Assembly: GCA_905477565.1 (NCBI GenBank)
Contig: CAJQGO010000019.1
Span: 1-5,467, forward strand
Direction of reading: 5' to 3'
Length of the DNA: 5,467 bases
Origin: an uncultured Planctomycetota bacterium
GTDB lineage: Bacteria; Planctomycetota; Planctomycetia; Pirellulales; UBA1268
Shown here: positions 1-5,467 of the stretch, in pieces
How the letters are laid out: each line of letters begins with the position of its first letter
Position numbering within the stretch: position 1 is the first letter of the stretch
Translations under genes and position numbers: made by a program
Notes under the pieces: generated by a model
What the model was told of the DNA's origin: nothing
The model's input: the letters and a program-made list of their open reading frames with translations, nothing else
Databases searched by the model: none

Positions 1-428
1 CGTGGCACGAACAGAACGGGCACAAACGCGTGCCGGCATGCGTTTCGACGCAAACGTCTTTACATGAAAGCCTGATTTGCTCAAGCGATTTCCGAGACTT
101 CCGACGACGGCCGGCGGTCCTTGATGCTGAAGGGGCGGGGAAAAAAGTTCGTGATGACATTGAGGATGCCTGCCGCATTACTCGGACCTGGGGTGATGGG
201 TATGGGTATTTGCTCGTTGCGACAGGACGTGCCGAGGCCATGGCCGACCCAATGCTCAATGCCTGGGATGCGGCTGCCGTAGCCGTTGTTGTTTCCGAGG
301 CAGGGGGCAGGTTCACTGATTGGACAGGGGCTTGTGACATCAATGCCGGGGATGGAATCGCCACCAATGGAAGCATTCACGAGGACCTGCTGAAGCTGCT
401 TGCTCCAAGTGCCATTCGAGGTAAATAA
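1..428 (+). CDS. hisN: Histidinol-phosphatase, HisN/inositol monophosphatase type (C-terminal part, 5' end outside window)
   Basis: The reading frame is open from base 3 and ends at TAA 426-428, giving about 141 residues. The family is usually near 260 residues, so roughly the N-terminal 120 are missing, including the first metal-binding motifs. What is visible fits the Mg-dependent, Li-sensitive phosphatase superfamily. A TWGDGYGY segment lies at 186-209 and LVATGRAEAM follows it. The WDAAA motif (W at 264-266, metal-binding D at 267-269) is followed by SEAGG, and then FTDW and ATNGSIHEDLL near the end. The combination of WGDxYGY, LVATGRAE, FTDW and ATNGxxH resembles HisN-type histidinol-phosphatases (last phosphatase step of histidine synthesis, cytoplasmic) more than plain inositol monophosphatases; substrate assignment is family inference. 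A GTG at 30 is not a credible start, because the frame upstream of it still reads family-like (NG followed by RVPACVS, cf. NG-x-R-x-x-VS). No frameshift is seen. It ends 125 bases before rpmB, so co-transcription is uncertain. Confidence 0.78.
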   Translation, partial: WHEQNGHKRVPACVSTQTSLHESLICSSDFRDFRRRPAVLDAEGAGKKVRDDIEDACRITRTWGDGYGYLLVATGRAEAMADPMLNAWDAAAVAVVVSEAGGRFTDWTGACDINAGDGIATNGSIHEDLLKLLAPSAIRGK

Positions 429-479
429 CCTCAAAAGCCGTTGCCAAACAGTTGCTTGAACCAGCCCGCGTGACTCATC

Positions 480-507
480 TTGCGGCTTCCCGTGTCTCCG
501 GTATCAT
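480..507 (+). promoter_or_regulatory. Weak candidate sigma70-type promoter upstream of rpmB
   Basis: TTGCGG at 480-485 and TATCAT at 502-507 are separated by 16 bases. The -10 matches five of six consensus bases, but the -35 only three. Transcription would begin around 513-515 and leave a leader of about 40 bases before rpmB. Matches of this quality occur by chance, so this is a suggestion only. Confidence 0.25.
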
Positions 508-543
508 GAGAAGTCAGTCCGGATAAGGTTTTTTATAGGAAAA

Positions 544-549
544 AGGTGG
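544..549 (+). promoter_or_regulatory. Ribosome binding site of rpmB (decides ATG 554 over GTG 551)
   Basis: A purine-rich AAAAGGTGG lies at 541-549. Two adjacent in-frame starts follow, GTG at 551 and ATG at 554. The AAGG core at 543-546 sits 7 bases from the ATG but only 4 from the GTG, and the protein from the ATG begins MARCCEICGKG as L28 proteins normally do. The ATG is therefore preferred. Confidence 0.6.
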
Positions 550-553
550 TGTG

Positions 554-874
554 ATGGCGCGTTGCTGTGAAATCTGCGGAAAAGGGTTCTCGATGGGGAA
601 CTCCGTGACCATCCGTGGTAAGCAGAAATACCTTGGCGGTGTTGGTACGAAAATAACCGGAATCACTCGGCGAAAATTCAAACCGAACCTTCAACGTCTT
701 CGGGTCACTCTCCCAAGTGGTGCCAACGCCACAAAATTGGTCTGCACCCAATGCATACGCAGTGGCAAAGTCACAAAACTAGTTCGGCAAAAGCCATTTC
801 ATCTCCCGAATGTTGAGCAAAAGAAAACTTCATCTGAAGAATCTGTCCCAGCAGGCCCTCGTGCACGGCCATAA
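554..874 (+). CDS. rpmB: 50S ribosomal protein L28 (zinc-ribbon type, with loop insertion and C-terminal tail)
   Basis: L28 is a small basic protein of the large ribosomal subunit. The 106-residue product opens with MARCCEICGKG, contains RRKFKPNLQRLRV at about 39-51, and has VCTQCIRSGKV at about 63-73. Cysteines C5/C8 and C64/C67 form the two CxxC pairs of the zinc-binding (C+) form. Two departures from compact L28 proteins (about 60-80 residues) are visible. A Gly/Lys-rich insertion lies at about 21-38 (RGKQKYLGGVGTKITGIT) between the first knuckle and the RRKFKPNLQ core. A tail of about 25 residues after KPF (from residue 82) is rich in Ser, Glu and Pro. From memory, the insertion resembles L28 of Planctomycetes; I could not check this. 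The gene stands alone, 125 bases after hisN and 127 before gatC, rather than next to rpmG as in many bacteria. Confidence 0.93.
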   Translation: MARCCEICGKGFSMGNSVTIRGKQKYLGGVGTKITGITRRKFKPNLQRLRVTLPSGANATKLVCTQCIRSGKVTKLVRQKPFHLPNVEQKKTSSEESVPAGPRARP

Positions 875-938
875 CGTCAATGAGATGTTTCGGCTGAGCA
901 TGAGCAACACAGTTCGTGCGCTGTACTGATAGCAGACA

Positions 939-959
939 GACGTCGGGCATCTCGGCGTC
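939..959 (+). other. Short inverted repeat (7-bp hairpin) between rpmB and gatC
   Basis: GACGTCG at 939-945 can pair with CGGCGTC at 953-959 across a 7-base loop, giving seven consecutive pairs of which one is a G-U wobble. No T-run follows: the next bases are GTCCCCCCAACAC. It is therefore not a standard intrinsic terminator. It could be a Rho-type or processing hairpin ending the rpmB message, a leader structure of the gat operon, or chance. Confidence 0.4.
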
Positions 960-989
960 GTCCCCCCAACACATTCGTTCCCTTTCGCG

Positions 990-994
990 AAGGA
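990..994 (+). promoter_or_regulatory. Ribosome binding site of gatC (decides ATG 1002 over TTG 996)
   Basis: AAGGA lies 7 bases before ATG 1002. The in-frame TTG at 996 would leave only one base of spacing, so it is rejected as the start. Confidence 0.7.
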
Positions 995-1001
995 TTTGCT
1001 T

Positions 1002-1328
1002 ATGCCGGCTCAAGACGAAGCCCCGCCAACCCTCACCCGTGATGATGTTATCAAGGTTGCAATGCTGGCACGTTTGGCACTGAGCGATACGGAGCTCTCA
1101 AGTCTAACCGAAGAACTTTCGAAAATTGTTGGGTTTGTCTCTCAGCTTTCTGAACTTGATACAGATGAAGTCGAACCACTCGCCCATCCTCTTGATTCTC
1201 AAAATGTATTTCGAGAGGACCGTCCCGTCCCCTCACTCGCAACTGCTGACGCCCTCCGTTGTGCACCACGCCATGATGAGGAATGTTTTCTTGTTCCAGC
1301 GGTTCTTGGTGAGTCGGGGTCCGCATAG
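1002..1328 (+). CDS. gatC: Asp-tRNA(Asn)/Glu-tRNA(Gln) amidotransferase subunit C
   Basis: GatC is the small subunit of GatCAB. It wraps around and stabilises the GatA-GatB interface and has no active site of its own. The 108-residue product is slightly longer than the usual ~95-100 because of a short polar N-terminal extension (about residues 1-10). It shows the family pattern in order: an N-terminal helical segment VIKVAMLARLALSDTEL (about 16-32), the coiled segment ELSKIVGFVSQLSELDT (about 38-54), then VEPLAHPLDSQNVFRED (about 57-73), and the closing FLVPAVLG (about 96-103). The start at ATG 1002 has AAGGA at good spacing. It is the first gene of a tight run: the 40-base gap to gatA contains no obvious promoter or terminator. 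Nothing in it appears degenerate. Confidence 0.95.
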   Translation: MPAQDEAPPTLTRDDVIKVAMLARLALSDTELSSLTEELSKIVGFVSQLSELDTDEVEPLAHPLDSQNVFREDRPVPSLATADALRCAPRHDEECFLVPAVLGESGSA

Positions 1329-1368
1329 AGCAAAGTGATGTAGCATCGAAGGAAGTGACCAGCACCTA

Positions 1369-2871
1369 ATGACAATAACAACGACTCCTGCCGCTGAACT
1401 GGCATCAGCCCTACAAAAAGGTGAAACCACTTCTGTCGAATGCACCACAGCGTTCCTTGATAGAATTGAAGCCACCAACCCTACAATCAACGCCTTCCTC
1501 TCAGTCGACCGCGACGGTGCACTGGCCAAGGCAGAGGCTGTCGACACAGCTCGTGCGCAAGGCAAACCACTTGGCCCACTCGCCGGGCTACCGGTTGCGG
1601 TGAAAGACGTCCTGTGCACAACCGACCAGAAAACTACATGTGCGTCGCGAATGCTCAAGACGTACAAGCCCCCGTATGATGCCGACGTCGTGCGACGCCT
1701 TCGGGAGGCAGATGCCATAATTCTTGGCAAAACCAATATGGATGAGTTTGCCATGGGTGGCTCAAACGAAAATTCGGCCTACGGCCTGGTTCGGAACCCA
1801 TGGGACACCGACCGAGCGCCCGGTGGATCCAGCGGGGGTTCTGCTGCTGCTGTTGCTGCAGACATGGCCCCACTGGCAATTGGCTCTGACACCGGCGGGT
1901 CGATTCGACAACCAGCAGGGCTCTGCGGTATCACCGGCTTGAAACCGACCTACGGCCGAGTCAGCCGACGTGGACTTATCGCCTTTTCTTCAAGCCTTGA
2001 CCAAATTGGCCCCATGGCCCGCTCCGCGAAAGAGTGTGCCATGCTGCTTCAAGCCATTGCTGGTCACGACCCCGGCGACTCGACATCGCTCAACACTCCG
2101 GTTCCCGAATATCTGACAAACCTTGAAAAACCACTCGAAGGCCTGCGGATTGGCAGAGTAGCTGAACACTTTGGTGACGGTCTTGATTCAGAGGTGGCCG
2201 AACATGTTGAACAGACATTCGCGGCATATGAAGCAGCCGGAGCGACCATCCACGAAGTTGAGTTACCCCATGCCTCCTACGGTGTCCCAACTTATTATCT
2301 GATTGCACCAAGTGAAGCCTCTAGTAATCTTGCCCGCTATGACGGCGCTCACTACGGCCACCGCTGGGATGGCACCCCTTCGGACGATCAGGGAATTACA
2401 ACATTCGACTCACCACTTGTTGAGATGTACTGCCGCAGTCGGGCAGAGGGATTTGGCCCCGAGGTCAAACGCCGCATCATGCTTGGCACCTACGCTCTCT
2501 CAGCTGGCTACTATGATGCCTACTACGCCAAGGCACTCAGGGTGAGACGACTCATTCGAAACGATTTCACGCAGGCGTTTGAAAAAGTTGACCTGATTGG
2601 TGGACCGGTTTCCGCAACGCCTGCTTTCAAACTCGGTGAAAAAACCGACGACCCTGTCTCCATGTATCTTGTTGACCTCTACACAGTTGGAGCAAACCTC
2701 GCTGGTATTGGCGGCATTTCATTTCCCTGTGGTTTCACCAAGAACAACCTGCCTGTCGGCTTTCAACTTCAAGGCCCAGCCCTTTCAGAACCCCTCTTAC
2801 TTCAGGCTGCTCACCAATACCAACTGACCACAGACTGGCACCTTCAACGAACGCCTGCGATCTCCTCCTAA
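1369..2871 (+). CDS. gatA: Asp-tRNA(Asn)/Glu-tRNA(Gln) amidotransferase subunit A (glutaminase, amidase-signature family)
   Basis: GatA releases ammonia from glutamine (or asparagine); the ammonia passes to GatB to amidate the misacylated tRNA. The 500-residue protein is of normal length (about 480-500). The amidase-signature Ser-cisSer-Lys triad is intact: K79 in PVAVKD, S154 in APGGSSGG, and S178 in [12 protein letters not shown]. These fall at the same numbers as in Staphylococcus aureus GatA. Likely glutamine-binding residues are also present: Y310, R369 ([12 protein letters not shown]) and D436 (YLVDLYT), assigned by offset from the known enzyme. One small oddity is [13 protein letters not shown] at about 443-455, where most homologues have Pro in place of the first Gly of GG. 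ATG 1369 is the family-like start; the nearest purine tract (GAAGGAAG, 1348-1355) is about 13 bases away, so initiation may rely partly on coupling with gatC. The gap to gatB is 21 bases. Confidence 0.97.
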   Translation: MTITTTPAAELASALQKGETTSVECTTAFLDRIEATNPTINAFLSVDRDGALAKAEAVDTARAQGKPLGPLAGLPVAVKDVLCTTDQKTTCASRMLKTYKPPYDADVVRRLREADAIILGKTNMDEFAMGGSNENSAYGLVRNPWDTDRAPGGSSGGSAAAVAADMAPLAIGSDTGGSIRQPAGLCGITGLKPTYGRVSRRGLIAFSSSLDQIGPMARSAKECAMLLQAIAGHDPGDSTSLNTPVPEYLTNLEKPLEGLRIGRVAEHFGDGLDSEVAEHVEQTFAAYEAAGATIHEVELPHASYGVPTYYLIAPSEASSNLARYDGAHYGHRWDGTPSDDQGITTFDSPLVEMYCRSRAEGFGPEVKRRIMLGTYALSAGYYDAYYAKALRVRRLIRNDFTQAFEKVDLIGGPVSATPAFKLGEKTDDPVSMYLVDLYTVGANLAGIGGISFPCGFTKNNLPVGFQLQGPALSEPLLLQAAHQYQLTTDWHLQRTPAISS

Positions 2872-2892
2872 CTCTGCGTTTCTGCTACCACT

Positions 2893-4380
2893 ATGACTGC
2901 TGAATCCCACCATCCATTTACCACAGTTATCGGCCTCGAAGTTCATGTGCAACTTCAGACGGAGACCAAACTCTTCTGTGGGTGTGTCACCACATTCGGG
3001 AGTGCGCCGAACACTCAGGTATGCCCAACGTGTCTCGGACTTCCAGGCTCTTTGCCCGTAATGAACAGACGTGCTTTTGACCTATCCCTTCGAGCTGCTC
3101 TGGCACTGAATTGCAAAATTGCGTCATTCACAAAATGGGACCGGAAAAACTACTTCTATCCCGACCTTCCCAAAGGCTATCAGATCAGCCAATTCGACCT
3201 TCCGTTCTCATATGAGGGTCATCTCGAGGTAACTGATCCGAAGGGAGCATTTGAACCAAGGAACGTCCGAATCATTCGAGTACACCTCGAAGAGGACGCT
3301 GGTAAAAGCATGCATGACGAAACTGCCGGCACAGCGGACAGCCGGATCGACCTGAATCGAACTGGCACACCACTGTGTGAAATTGTGACTGAGCCAGACA
3401 TGCGAAGCCCTGAAGAAGCACGGGCATGGCTGAACGAACTTAAACTGTTGCTGGTCTATCTCGGAGTGAGTGATTGCAACATGCAAGAGGGGAGTCTTCG
3501 TGTTGATGCTAACGTCAACCTTCATATCCCCCAGCCCGATGGTCGACTCGCTAAAACGCCAATTGTCGAAATCAAAAACATGAATTCGTTTCGGTCCGTT
3601 GAACGTGCCTTGATTTATGAAACTGAGCGGCAATGGGGTGAATGGCAGGCCACCCACGCTGAAATTGGGAGCATGCCAAAACAGACACGGGGCTGGGATG
3701 ACTCTGCCGGCGTGACGCGTGGACAGCGACACAAGGAAGAGTCAAGTGACTATCGATACTTCCCCGAGCCCGATCTGGTTCCAGTGACAGTGAGTGAAGA
3801 ACAGGTTGCTACGGTTCGGGCAACAATGGGTGAGCCCCCGGCTATGCTCCGAAAAACCCTCGCGGAACGGTGGCACATTCCAGCCTATGACGCCGATGTC
3901 TTGGTTAACCAGGGCCCTGAACTTGTCGAATACTTTGAAGACCTCGCCAACAAGGTCGGTGAAGGAAAAGTCGCAAGTAATTGGATGCAACAGGACGTCT
4001 TACGGATGCTCAATGAGCGCGGAGGTCGTATTGCTGATTTTCCCGTTCAACCAGCCGCTGTTGCCGATATTATTGCCCGGGTGAAGAAGGGTGACTTCGA
4101 TACCGGACGGGGTAAGGAAATTTTCGCCGCGGTACTCGAAACCGGCAAGCCTGTTGATGAGGTCGTAGCAAGCATGGGTATCGCAGCAGTCGATGAAGGC
4201 GACCTTCAAAAACTATGCGAGGAACTCATTGCTGAGAACCCAAAAATTGTTGCCGATGTCAAAGGTGGAAAAGAGCAGGCTGCCGGTGGCCTGATTGGAC
4301 AAGCCAAGCGCAAAAACCCCAATGTGAATCCTGGCAAGGTACGCGCGCTCGCTCTTGAACTGATTCGCGCACTTCCATAG
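2893..4380 (+). CDS. gatB: Asp-tRNA(Asn)/Glu-tRNA(Gln) amidotransferase subunit B (tRNA-binding kinase/transamidase)
   Basis: GatB phosphorylates the carboxyl group of the misacylated Glu- or Asp-tRNA and replaces it with ammonia supplied by GatA. The 495-residue product has the normal architecture. The cradle domain opens with VIGLEVHVQL (12-21). C29, C31, C44 and C47 (FCGC and CPTC) match the four-cysteine zinc site found in many GatB proteins. HLEEDAGKSMHD (131-142) and DLNRTGTPLCEIVTEPD (153-169) follow; E16, H18, E134 and E163 correspond by alignment to metal-site residues of S. aureus GatB. EIKNMNSFRSVERA (226-239) and DYRYFPEPDL (286-295) are conserved family segments. The C-terminal third is the helical and YqeY-like tRNA-binding tail, ending GGLIGQAKRKNPNVNP (465-480). 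No Shine-Dalgarno sequence is visible: the 21 bases before ATG 2893 are pyrimidine-rich, suggesting coupling to gatA. The gene ends in tandem in-frame stops, TAG then TGA. Confidence 0.97.
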   Translation: MTAESHHPFTTVIGLEVHVQLQTETKLFCGCVTTFGSAPNTQVCPTCLGLPGSLPVMNRRAFDLSLRAALALNCKIASFTKWDRKNYFYPDLPKGYQISQFDLPFSYEGHLEVTDPKGAFEPRNVRIIRVHLEEDAGKSMHDETAGTADSRIDLNRTGTPLCEIVTEPDMRSPEEARAWLNELKLLLVYLGVSDCNMQEGSLRVDANVNLHIPQPDGRLAKTPIVEIKNMNSFRSVERALIYETERQWGEWQATHAEIGSMPKQTRGWDDSAGVTRGQRHKEESSDYRYFPEPDLVPVTVSEEQVATVRATMGEPPAMLRKTLAERWHIPAYDADVLVNQGPELVEYFEDLANKVGEGKVASNWMQQDVLRMLNERGGRIADFPVQPAAVADIIARVKKGDFDTGRGKEIFAAVLETGKPVDEVVASMGIAAVDEGDLQKLCEELIAENPKIVADVKGGKEQAAGGLIGQAKRKNPNVNPGKVRALALELIRALP

Positions 4381-4395
4381 TGAGACGCTGCAGAC

Positions 4396-5193
4396 ATGGC
4401 ATCGCTTGTGACCCTGACGACTGATTTTGGAACGTCCAGTGGTTACGTAGCGCAAATGAAGGGTATCTTCTTCAAAACCCTTTTCGATGGCATACAAGGT
4501 AAGAACTCATCGCACGCTGACTGTCAACTCATTGATCTTGCTCACGACCTTCCTCAGCACGACATTCGGGCAGCTGCATGGTTTGCTGCCACAAGTTGCT
4601 TTTATTTTCCACCTCATACACTCCATGTCATAGTCGTTGACCCTGGCGTAGGAACCTCGCGGACAATCATCTACACAGAAATGGGTGACCAACGATTCCT
4701 GGCACCCAACAACGGGCTTTTATCCCTGGCAGCAAGGCAGCACGCACCCACGATCATCCGACCAGTTGAGGCCGTACAACCAGCGTCAAAAACATTCCAT
4801 GGTCGAGACGTCTTTGCCCCGACAGCTGCACACATCGTAGGCGGCAAGACATCACACCTTGGCCCACCCATCCCAGAACTCTTAACACTTTCCTGGCCTG
4901 AGCCACAAGAACACCAAAAGTCTACAGTTGGTGAAGTTATACATATTGACCACTTCGGCAACCTCATTACGAACCTACCAGACACTTTGGCGTCATCTCT
5001 TCAAGACAAAGACCGATTAAGCTGCGATGGAAGACCAATTCATCACATAGTTTCAACATACGGAGAGGCCGAGAAGGGCACCCTTGTAGGATTAGCGGGT
5101 TCTCAAGGCTTTGTAGAGATTGCTGTTGTTGAAGGCAGGGCTGATCAAGCCCTCGGCGCACGTATTGGCACACCCGTTCGAATAGAAAGATAG
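4396..5193 (+). CDS. S-adenosyl-L-methionine hydrolase (adenosine-forming), DUF62 / SAM hydroxide adenosyltransferase family
   Basis: Members of this family use activated water to cleave SAM into adenosine and methionine and are relatives of bacterial fluorinase and chlorinase. The 265-residue product is of normal length. The N-terminal domain opens with VTLTTDFG (5-12) and GYVAQMKG (16-23), and has LIDLAHDLPQHDIRAAAW (45-62). The proposed catalytic Asp-Arg-His set is intact: D82 and R89 in VVDPGVGTSR, H135 in TFHGRDVFAP. PNNGLL (104-109) is also conserved. The C-terminal domain has IDHFGNLITNL (184-194). The fluorinase-type loop is absent and the DPGVG and FHGRD motifs are present, so this is a hydrolase rather than a halogenase. 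A hydrophilic insertion of about 8-10 residues lies around 31-43 (DGIQGKNSSHADC), where homologues usually pass directly to the IVDITH strand. The start is 15 bases after gatB with no visible Shine-Dalgarno sequence, so the gene very probably belongs to the gat operon. Physiological role is unknown. Confidence 0.92.
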   Translation: MASLVTLTTDFGTSSGYVAQMKGIFFKTLFDGIQGKNSSHADCQLIDLAHDLPQHDIRAAAWFAATSCFYFPPHTLHVIVVDPGVGTSRTIIYTEMGDQRFLAPNNGLLSLAARQHAPTIIRPVEAVQPASKTFHGRDVFAPTAAHIVGGKTSHLGPPIPELLTLSWPEPQEHQKSTVGEVIHIDHFGNLITNLPDTLASSLQDKDRLSCDGRPIHHIVSTYGEAEKGTLVGLAGSQGFVEIAVVEGRADQALGARIGTPVRIER

Positions 5194-5235
5194 AGATCGA
5201 CTACACTGTTTCAGATCCTTTGCTCAAAACCCCAA

Positions 5236-5244
5236 TGTTATGAA
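5236..5244 (+). promoter_or_regulatory. Candidate extended -10 promoter upstream of the channel-like gene
   Basis: TGT directly followed by TATGAA (5239-5244) fits an extended -10 element with four of six core matches, in an AT-rich gap after the SAM hydrolase. TTGCTC at 5220-5225 is a poor -35 at a non-standard distance. The short inverted repeat GAATTATTC (5242-5250) overlaps it. Transcription would begin near 5251 and favour translation from 5288 rather than 5240. No intrinsic terminator is visible between 5194 and 5287, so read-through from the upstream operon remains possible. Confidence 0.25.
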
Positions 5245-5278
5245 TTATTCAAAAATACTTTCTTTCATAGAAACACGT

Positions 5279-5283
5279 GGAGG
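5279..5283 (+). promoter_or_regulatory. Strong Shine-Dalgarno sequence GGAGG before ATG 5288
   Basis: GGAGG lies 4 bases before ATG 5288, a slightly short but workable spacing. It is the best ribosome binding site in the window and the main argument for starting the next gene here rather than at the in-frame ATG 5240, which has no purine tract upstream. Confidence 0.6.
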
Positions 5284-5287
5284 CCGC

Positions 5288-5467
5288 ATGCAAGTTGTAA
5301 TGTGTTTCTTTGCAGCGGTTGCTCTGATTTTTTCCTTACCAGCAGCTCATGCAATTGACGCAGGCATGCCAAACCCGCCAGCAAAACCAACAATTGTAAA
5401 GTGTGGCCTGTTCGTTCTTGATATTGTTGATATTGATGACGTGAATGAAACATTCGCAGCAGAAATC
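5288..5467 (+). CDS. Probable pentameric (Cys-loop-type) ligand-gated ion channel, N-terminal fragment with signal peptide
   Basis: Only the first 60 codons are in the window; the frame is still open at base 5467. Residues 1-22 form a signal peptide: hydrophobic core FFAAVALIFSLPA, then an AHA cleavage site before IDAG. A Pro-rich linker (PNPPAKP) follows, then VKCGLFVLDIVDIDDVNETF (about residues 37-56). That segment has the pattern of strand beta1, its loop and the start of beta2 in the extracellular domain of prokaryotic pentameric ligand-gated channels such as GLIC and ELIC: alternating hydrophobics, a D-x-D-D turn and E-T-F. Such proteins are exported, have a beta-sandwich ligand domain and four membrane helices, and form pentamers. 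The four helices lie beyond the window, so a soluble ligand-binding-only homologue cannot be excluded. The signal peptide from 5288 has no positively charged n-region. The alternative in-frame start ATG 5240 would add 16 residues containing Lys and Arg. Local base composition is more AT-rich than in the gat genes. Confidence 0.6.
   Translation, partial: MQVVMCFFAAVALIFSLPAAHAIDAGMPNPPAKPTIVKCGLFVLDIVDIDDVNETFAAEI

Noticed and set aside
81..434. 117-codon open frame on the minus strand
   Set aside because: It is antisense to the hisN fragment, whose translation carries clear phosphatase motifs; the minus-strand product is not recognisable.
463..487. Imperfect inverted repeat AGCCCGC ... GCGGCT after hisN, considered as a terminator
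   Set aside because: It needs a bulge and a 12-base loop and has no T-run after it. It also abuts the candidate -35 element, so I could not support a terminator.
1337..1347. GATGTAGCATC mini-hairpin in the gatC-gatA gap
   Set aside because: It has four pairs with a three-base loop, well within chance and with no flanking signal.
1233..1754. 173-codon open frame on the minus strand
   Set aside because: It lies antisense across the end of gatC and the start of gatA, both strongly supported. Its translation is low-complexity Ser/Arg/Ala-rich with no recognisable motif.
1841..1861. GCT/GTT/GCA-rich run resembling a trinucleotide repeat
   Set aside because: It encodes the Ala-rich helix after GGSSGGS in GatA, which is conserved in the family, so the repetition is explained by the protein.
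3208..3732. 174-codon open frame on the minus strand
   Set aside because: It is fully antisense to the conserved part of gatB, has no family motif and no ribosome site, and looks like a shadow frame.
4396..5193. Possible fluorinase or chlorinase instead of SAM hydrolase
   Set aside because: The DPGVG and FHGRD motifs with the Asp-Arg-His set of the hydrolases are present, and the long loop typical of fluorinase is missing.
5260..5275. TTTCT...AGAAA pairing upstream of the channel gene, considered as a terminator or operator
   Set aside because: It has five A-T-dominated pairs only, too weak to form a terminator, and no second copy exists.

Overview
This window holds an ordinary chromosomal stretch of a bacterium, with every recognisable gene on the + strand. 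The order is: the 3' part of a HisN-type phosphatase, rpmB (ribosomal protein L28), gatC, gatA, gatB, a SAM hydrolase (DUF62 family), and the 5' start of a probable pentameric ligand-gated ion channel that runs off the right edge. The lineage cannot be proved from the sequence. L28 carries a zinc-type CxxC pair plus an inserted Gly/Lys-rich loop that I associate from memory with Planctomycetes. Moderate GC and several starts without a Shine-Dalgarno sequence are compatible with that. A marine or environmental planctomycete is my best guess, held with moderate confidence.

Layout. Bases 1-428 are the C-terminal half of the phosphatase. Bases 429-553 are a short spacer with a weak candidate promoter. 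rpmB occupies 554-874. Bases 875-1001 are a spacer with a 7-bp hairpin in front of gatC. From 1002 to 5193 four genes follow with gaps of 40, 21 and 15 bases, so gatC-gatA-gatB-SAM hydrolase is very probably one operon. Bases 5194-5287 are a more AT-rich spacer with a possible extended -10 promoter and a clear GGAGG ribosome binding site. The channel gene starts at 5288, or possibly at 5240. No stretch longer than 300 bases lacks a gene, and I see no RNA gene, CRISPR array, transposon or repeat family.

How the genes work together. GatC, GatA and GatB form the heterotrimeric amidotransferase that turns misacylated Glu-tRNA(Gln) and/or Asp-tRNA(Asn) into Gln-tRNA(Gln) and Asn-tRNA(Asn). All three look intact, with the expected catalytic and metal-site residues. 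L28 links the neighbourhood to translation. The SAM hydrolase, which splits S-adenosylmethionine to adenosine and methionine, is an unexpected co-transcribed partner. The truncated channel gene looks like a separate unit. I found no convincing undescribed system. The points most worth following are the channel homologue and the SAM hydrolase attached to the gat operon.
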